DNA from: Hofstenia miamia
Lineage: Eukaryota > Xenacoelomorpha > Acoela
DNA length: 64,000 bases
Assembly: GCA_004352715.1 (NCBI GenBank)
Contig: SCFE01000048.1
Coordinates: 16,044 to 80,043, forward strand
Reading direction: 5' to 3'
Below the pieces are notes generated by a model. That model saw only the letters and a list, made by a program, of their open reading frames with translations, was not told the origin of the DNA and did not search any database. Positions within the stretch are counted from its first letter, which is position 1. Each line of letters opens with the position of its first letter. The translations under genes were made by a program, and so were the position numbers. This document shows, one piece after another, positions 58,568-64,000 of the stretch.

Positions 58568-59463
58568 TGATGGTAAATTTTATTTTTATATTTTTGACTC
58601 TCATTGGGTTATGGCGAATTTTTCACCTAATTTATGCTATCGCTAATAACTCACTGTCTTTCATATATTTAATTCTAATTATTCTTAACTCAAAATTCAA
58701 TATTACCTGTATTAGAGAAACCTTACCTATACATAAACATAATTTAAGAAACAGCATGAATACATGCAAGATATTTAAAAAATGGATTTTCATTAAAACA
58801 ACAAAACATTCTTTATTCTACATTCTAGTACTAACAATAATGTTACTTATATCCGGCATCGAGATTAATCCCGGGCCTTCCAAAGCCGATAATATTTATG
58901 AATACTCAGAATTATCAAACATAATGCATTCAACTAATTCTTTTAAATATATTCACATAAATTTTCAGAATCTCTCAATAAAAAATTCGGAATTTAGACA
59001 ATTCATTTCTGAACTGGATTCAAACTTTATTCTGGGCATAACTGAAACCTGGCTTACAAATGATAATCACAATTCGTCCTGGTCAATCGATAACTCTAAA
59101 TTTAAAATATTTAGAAAGGACAGAAATCCAACTTTTCATTTTAATAAGACAAAAGGAGGTGGTGTCATGTTTTTAATACCTAAAATACTCAAACCAAAAC
59201 TTAGGACAGATATAGCAAAAGATTCAACTTATGAAAGTCTTTGGGTTGAAATTCAAAACCCAGACAAAAATTTTAATAGTCAATTATTAAATATCTCTTA
59301 TTGTCCAAATAAAACTTATATAAATAACTTTTTCTTACAAATGGAAGATGAATTTTCTACTGCTCTGAGTTATAACACGAATATAATGGTAATTAGGTAT
59401 AATAATGGTATATTAAATGTTATAAAAACGAATAATGAAAAATTCATTTCTAAACACTGCTAA
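58567..59463 (+). pseudogene. CR1-like LINE ORF2: hydrophobic leader, 2A-like motif, endonuclease; RT deleted
   Basis: 298 codons starting in the TAATG overlap. Residues 3-41 are strongly hydrophobic (two possible membrane or signal segments) and 82-95 again. A 2A-like motif (GIEINPGP, residues 97-104) follows. The apurinic-type endonuclease starts near residue 125: YIHINFQNLS, LGITETWL (catalytic Glu) and GGGVMFLIPKILKP. At about residue 276, just where the next endonuclease block should follow (NTNIMVI), the frame jumps to the 3' tail, so the rest of the endonuclease and all RT are missing. It is the same family as 16300-18150. Confidence 0.8.
58855..58878 (+). other. 2A-like ribosome-skipping motif
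   Basis: Encodes GIEINPGP after LLIS. The 2A consensus is D-V/I-E-x-N-P-G-P; only the first Asp differs. If active it would release a ~103-residue hydrophobic leader from the endonuclease part. 2A-like motifs at this position are known from other non-LTR elements. Confidence 0.6.
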
Positions 59464-59719
59464 AAATATGTGGAATGAATTACCAAAATATATTAAACAA
59501 ATAAGTAAATTAAAAAACTTTAAAATGAATATTAAAAAATATTTTTGCACTTATAATATAAAAAAACTGAAATGGCGAGGTTATAAATTTTATAATCCTG
59601 ATTACTTTTTTTGTTTAGTTTTGTATTACTTTCTTGACGCTTTCAGAATTTGTTATCAGTATTTCTATTTATTGTTAAAACAATTTCTGAATATAGGTTT
59701 TTCTTCTTCTTTCTTCTAG
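59435..59719 (+). pseudogene. CR1-like LINE ORF2 C-terminal tail
   Basis: LNTAKNMWNELPKYIKQIS and LKNFKMNIKKYF form the usual end of CR1-like ORF2 (W-N-E-L-P block). It lies directly after the truncated endonuclease in another frame, so the element has an internal deletion rather than a 5' truncation. Confidence 0.7.
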
Positions 59720-60600
59720 GGATAGAAGAATTACAAATAGTAAATCTAAAGCCTGAAGCAGCGATGAAGGAAAGAATATCTATTTATATACATTTATTAA
59801 AGAATCAAGATGCAAGTTTCAAGAAGAAATCGAGAAAAGGTCCAGCAAATTAGAGACGAGACGGTAGAAGCCAAGGACGCGATTACACTATGGAATTCTT
59901 CACAGGCGATATTATCATGAGATTAAATTGCAAGTATAACCACCTCAAAGTACTCGTTCTTTCTTAACCTAATCTCGCCTTTGCTACGTTTTCGTTACGA
60001 ACTAAAAAAGTTGGTTAAAATTATTTTAATATTTTCTAAAATTTGATTTTGTATAGATATGTACATGATGATCACAAATGAGTATATTTTAGCTTAAATG
60101 TATGCTTAAAAATAACACATGATGCATTATTGACCGAATCTAAATACGCCATGACCCAAGCTCCTAACTTAAAATGTGTTTCAAAAATTCATTTTTGCAC
60201 TTGTATTTGTTGTTTTATTTATATTATTCATTTTTGACGCTAATTGGAGTTGTAAGCAGTATTTTATATTGCAAAGAGCAACTACAAATATAGATATTTT
60301 CCTTCCTTCCTCCATTATAATATGCAGAACAATATGAATTGTGTCACTATGCATTTCCTCAAACTAAAATAGCATGAGGTAGAGAATCTGTGTTAAGTCA
60401 ATTAAATAATAATAGTTTATTTTATGGCCGTTGACATATATATTCATCTGTCTACAACATTCTGTATTGACCATTCAACCTGTGAAGAAATTGGATTCAA
60501 AATAAATACAACGAATTCGTTGCAAAAAATTGCGGGAAATATATTGAAATTGAAAATTTCATAATATATCATTAATATTGGTTAGAATATATATATATAT
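59720..60600. other. AT-rich stretch; element 3' flank
   Basis: A 67-codon frame to 59853 has no recognisable family. (TA)n at about 60588-60600. Confidence 0.5.
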
Positions 60601-61088
60601 AATGGTTATCCGCACAAATTAATCAAACAATATTCAAACACTTTATTTTGCAATAACAAAGAAGACAATACAATAGAAAAGCTTGATGAAACCAAGATCA
60701 ATGTATATTTAAAGCTTCCTTATGTATGTAACCAAATTCAAAGTTTAAAAAAGAAAATAACAACTATGAATACAAATTTAAAATGGACAAAGATCGTTCC
60801 TATATTTACATCGTATAAAACTAAAGATATGTTCCAAAATAAAGATCCAATTCCAAAGAATTTAGTTTCCTCTGTTGTCTACAATTATAAATGTGATGAT
60901 TGTGAAAAATCATACGTCGGGGAAACAAAACGACATTTGGTAACAAGAATGAAGGAGCATATTAACGGACACCTAAGATCAGAAATATTTATGCATGAAC
61001 ACCAACCTAAAGAAAAAATTTTTTACATACAACTAAGAACACAACATCCTAAAATAGGCGAAGCTTTAATCATCAAGCAAACAAAGAA
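60601..61088 (+). mobile_element. Penelope-like element, 3' part with GIY-YIG endonuclease
   Basis: One open frame from 60601 (NGYPHKLIKQYS) to the N at 61089. VPIFTSYKTKDMFQNKDPIP leads to a Cys pair (YKCDDCEKSYVG) and the GIY-YIG core (SYVGETKRHLVTRMKEHI: Tyr, Gly and catalytic Arg in place). This is the C-terminal end of Penelope-like ORFs. The RT is missing upstream, where (TA)n begins. Confidence 0.8.
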
Positions 61089-61089
61089 N

Positions 61090-61115
61090 TATATATATAT
61101 ATATATATATATATA
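61090..61115. repeat. (TA)n after a single N
   Basis: The N at 61089 has no visible duplicated flank, unlike three of the other single-N positions. Confidence 0.95.
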
Positions 61116-61519
61116 GATCATTTCTTCCGACTACATCAATGACGATATAGATGGAAGATATGGGCTAAGAGAGCCAACAAAAATTGCACAATGAAACTAT
61201 TTTTTGCGATCGAAATGACAAACTTTATAAATTCTTATATTGAATATAATGTATAAGACATCTAATTGCTATTCTAAATATGATAGTTTTGACTGCAATA
61301 AGTACAGCCAGTTTGCAAACTTCAAGTAACCAAATAGCAAATGGAAATTCAAGATTGAATCAAAAAAATGACATGTGGAATAAATCTCAAAATCCACATT
61401 GGTTGGACAAATAAATACTATGAATTTTATGCGGAAAACGTGAATCCAGCACAGGTGTGGTGGGGAATGATATTTTAGATGGATATACATCTCAATGGCA
61501 AAAATAACAGATTATTATA

Positions 61520-62166
61520 GTTTATCTTAGCATACGGTTTTCCTTTAAAAAATAACGCTATTGATAAAATTAGAGAGACCATATTAAAAAAAGAAGAATC
61601 ACAAAGAAATAAATTTACATTTTTTGCAAGAAACAATTGAAAAATATTTTTAATATCTAGAATACAGCTCAAAATTTAAAGAATATTTCCATTCCTGATT
61701 ATATATTAAGAATCCTTGAAAAGGACCAAAGGAAATCATCTTGAGGAAATTTTGTAAAATTGACGTATTTACTGAATTTGAAGCTTTGGCAAATTTTTAA
61801 TCAATTACGAATCAATTTTCTGAACAGATGAATTCACAACTGACAGGAATCATGCACAAGTGCGTAAGAAATCCTATGAATTACAAACATCTTTAAAATA
61901 AACAACTAAAGGAATTACCATTTGATAAAGGAATTGGCACTACAATCATGAAAAATTAGGATTATTCTAATATGAAGCTAGATATCGTGAAAGGAAAAGA
62001 ATTTAATGAGCATAATGCACAAAAACGCAAAAAAAACTCTCGACCTATAGTTTATGAAAATAAATTTAATAAAAGATTGCATCAAATAAAAAACAATATT
62101 ACCAAACAAACGTTATTCTTTCACTATTCAAGTAAGTTCTTTTCTTTGGTGACAATTTTATTTTAA
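61520..62166 (+). pseudogene. Penelope-like element, N-terminal part (degenerate)
   Basis: Several frames read AYGFPLKN, IRETILKKEESQRNKF, then ELPFDKGIGTTIMKN (61910-61955, the P-x-D-K-G block that precedes the RT of Penelope-like proteins), MKLDIVKGKEFN and RPIVYENKFNKRLHQIK (62040-62090). The frame ends at 62166 before any RT motif. Assigned from memory of the family pattern; stops make it a remnant. Confidence 0.55.
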
Positions 62167-64000
62167 TTTTTTTCTTAAATTTCTTGAACATAATTTTTTC
62201 TTTAATTACAGGAAGTAATTTCTTCCATAAATCTATACAGTAATTGATAAAACGCTTTTCCATAATGGTTGTGATGTGAAAGAGAACTGCTTAATTCATA
62301 ACATTTATCTTAACCAGGATGCAATAACAGGTGTCATACTTGTTTCATAAAAATGGTAAATAAGTTATTCAACAATAACATTTAAAAAATTGTCAATATA
62401 TGGAATTTGAATAAGGATTCTTGGAAATTACTACCCAGTTTTAAAATATTTTAACCTACTGAACATCTCTGATTTATTTGAAAGAAAGTATGTTAACAAA
62501 ATTTCGCTAAAAAAGCTTAGTATGTTATGGAGTGTTAATAAATGCTCTACACTGTAATTTAGTGCTGTTCTGCACGAAAATCAACGGACAAATATTCGAA
62601 ATATTTGCATATCACATTACATTGACAAACTTTATGTAACAATTTGTCAATCAGCTCCATTAGATGTGAAGACAAATGAGTTATTTCTAAAGTATACGTA
62701 AATCTACATTAGCAATGCTCTCCTTGGCAAATGGATAAAAACATCATTAGCAGAAATTTAGGCCATATTTGATCAAATTGGTAAATTTTCAGTATACTGT
62801 TATGCAATAATGAGGTGAAGTAGAATGTAGTCACAGTACAGGAATATTAACAGCCTCAAAAAGTAGCATGATCAAAATTTATATAGCAAATTGTCAAGAA
62901 ATTGAAAGAGTTGCAACTACTGTGCCAAAAAATAAAATATTGCATTTTGCAATTATTTTTGAATAATAGCTACATAACACCTTCAACTCGCCAAAATAGT
63001 GATTTTAGTGCAAATGTTATTGCATTGAAATTGGTAGGGGGCTAGTTATAGCATATAACATAACATTTCTTATATAAGAGCATAAAAGCAAATGCCACAC
63101 TAGTTTAGCACAAATAATGATACTATTGGCAAAAAAAACTAAGAAAACTAATTGTAATCTAATTGATATCAGTTGGACAAAATTTGCTTGAAAATTGTTA
63201 ATAATAAAATTGCATTAAAATGAATGGGTGAGACATTTTTAGAAAAAAGTGGTAAATGGCTAGAAACTTTGATATTCTAAATGATGTTATTTGAAGGTGT
63301 TGATAATGATAATGCACTTAGTATTTGTGATATGAAATTAACATTCCAATCCCGTATATAGGTATAATTTATTGAAATATTTATTCACTACCCAGACCAC
63401 TAAATCCCATTAAAGTTTTGAAATTCAATATTTAAATAATTTTTACTCACACATATAATTACTTTATCTCAAACTTCGGATTGTTTGGTTAATTACATTC
63501 AAGTTCAGATGTACAGCGTAATGACAGATTGAATGATTATTTGCAACAGGAAATCTACAAGTTGTTACCACTGAAAGTGGTAGAGCAACTTACTAATTCA
63601 TTACTATGCTAATTATTAGCTGCAAAATCAAAGCATCTCATGAATGAAAACAAGAAGTTTTCTGAACATCTGAAAACAGTAGTGTAGGAAGACGAGGCTT
63701 GGTTACACAAACTGACATTTTGACCTCTGCGATATCGAGGGGTGTTTGCAAATGTTAATTAGTGAGTCACCTACTTGATTTACATCTCCGCTAATGGGTT
63801 TTTAGTGACGTCAGATATTTTTAAGTATGTCTGGATTTCAATTAGTAATGCTTTTTAATTGATTTACATGTTGGGGCCATTTTTGGTATGAGTAATTTCA
63901 CTTTTATAATATCACGGACCATTTTTTGGTATGAGTAATTTTTTGATAATATCGCAGTTGTTTGCATGTTAATATATACCTTATTATAACAACCCCTTTT
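62167..64000. other. AT-rich stretch without recognisable genes
   Basis: No ORF above about 60 codons and no repeat I can name to the window end. Confidence 0.6.

Overview
This window is AT-rich animal nuclear DNA that is gappy and rich in transposable elements. Spliceosomal introns (mostly 37-76 bp, GT..AG, with acceptors of the type TTTAG), a yolk-protein (vitellogenin-type) gene, CR1/L2/jockey-like and R4/R2-like LINEs, a Penelope-like element, a mariner and several hAT-type elements with 8-bp target duplications all point to an invertebrate metazoan, probably an ecdysozoan. I cannot name the species. Nothing looks bacterial or viral.

Layout. 0.2-0.5 kb: the end of a leucine-rich protein exon. 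1.16-2.77 kb: a hAT-like element with a perfect 8-bp duplication (GTATGACT), carrying L2-like reverse transcriptase (RT) debris. 3.0-9.5 kb: broken R4/R2-like LINE copies, one joined in frame to a helical ORF (6.05-6.62 kb). 13.2-20.6 kb: a multi-block uncharacterised TE-like protein whose coding sequence has been torn apart by a 47-copy tandem array of 41 bp, itself amplified from that coding sequence; a LINE-bearing contig sits inside the array. 20.97-25.8 kb: LINEs on the minus strand. 27.5-29.0 kb: a broken mariner. 29.5-30.1 kb: a pseudogene of an ABHD14-like alpha/beta hydrolase. 31.4-32.4 kb: an intronless protein with three PDZ-like domains. 35.9-36.7 kb: the end of a LINE. 37.0-37.9 kb: a hAT MITE with a perfect duplication (CTTAATGG). 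41.9-45.3 kb: thirteen exons (872 codons) of the N-terminal half of a vitellogenin on the minus strand, with a signal peptide and TATA box. 51.75-53.66 kb: seven exons (509 codons) of a vitellogenin C-terminal half with the von Willebrand D (vWD) domain on the plus strand. 55.6-59.7 kb: a repeat with a nested LINE, then a CR1-like element with an SGNH-type ORF1, a 2A-like motif in ORF2 and its RT deleted. 60.6-62.2 kb: Penelope-like pieces in 3'-then-5' order.

The assembly needs care. Seven long or mid-sized internal N gaps (239-1000 bp) mostly end in (TA)n or repeats. Three of five single-N positions sit between near-identical direct copies (467, 215 and 486/478 bp), a fourth starts a segment repeated 5.6 kb away, and the 331-bp gap also has an identical 86 bp on both sides. 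These look like unmerged contig overlaps. The two vitellogenin halves are phase-compatible and would read as one gene if the block from about 41.85 to 50.7 kb were inverted; both broken edges lie in (TA)n.

Host genes supported here are the vitellogenin (one or two genes), the triple-PDZ protein, a leucine-rich fragment, a possible unknown exon at 46.8 kb and the hydrolase pseudogene. Almost everything else recognisable is transposon-derived and broken.
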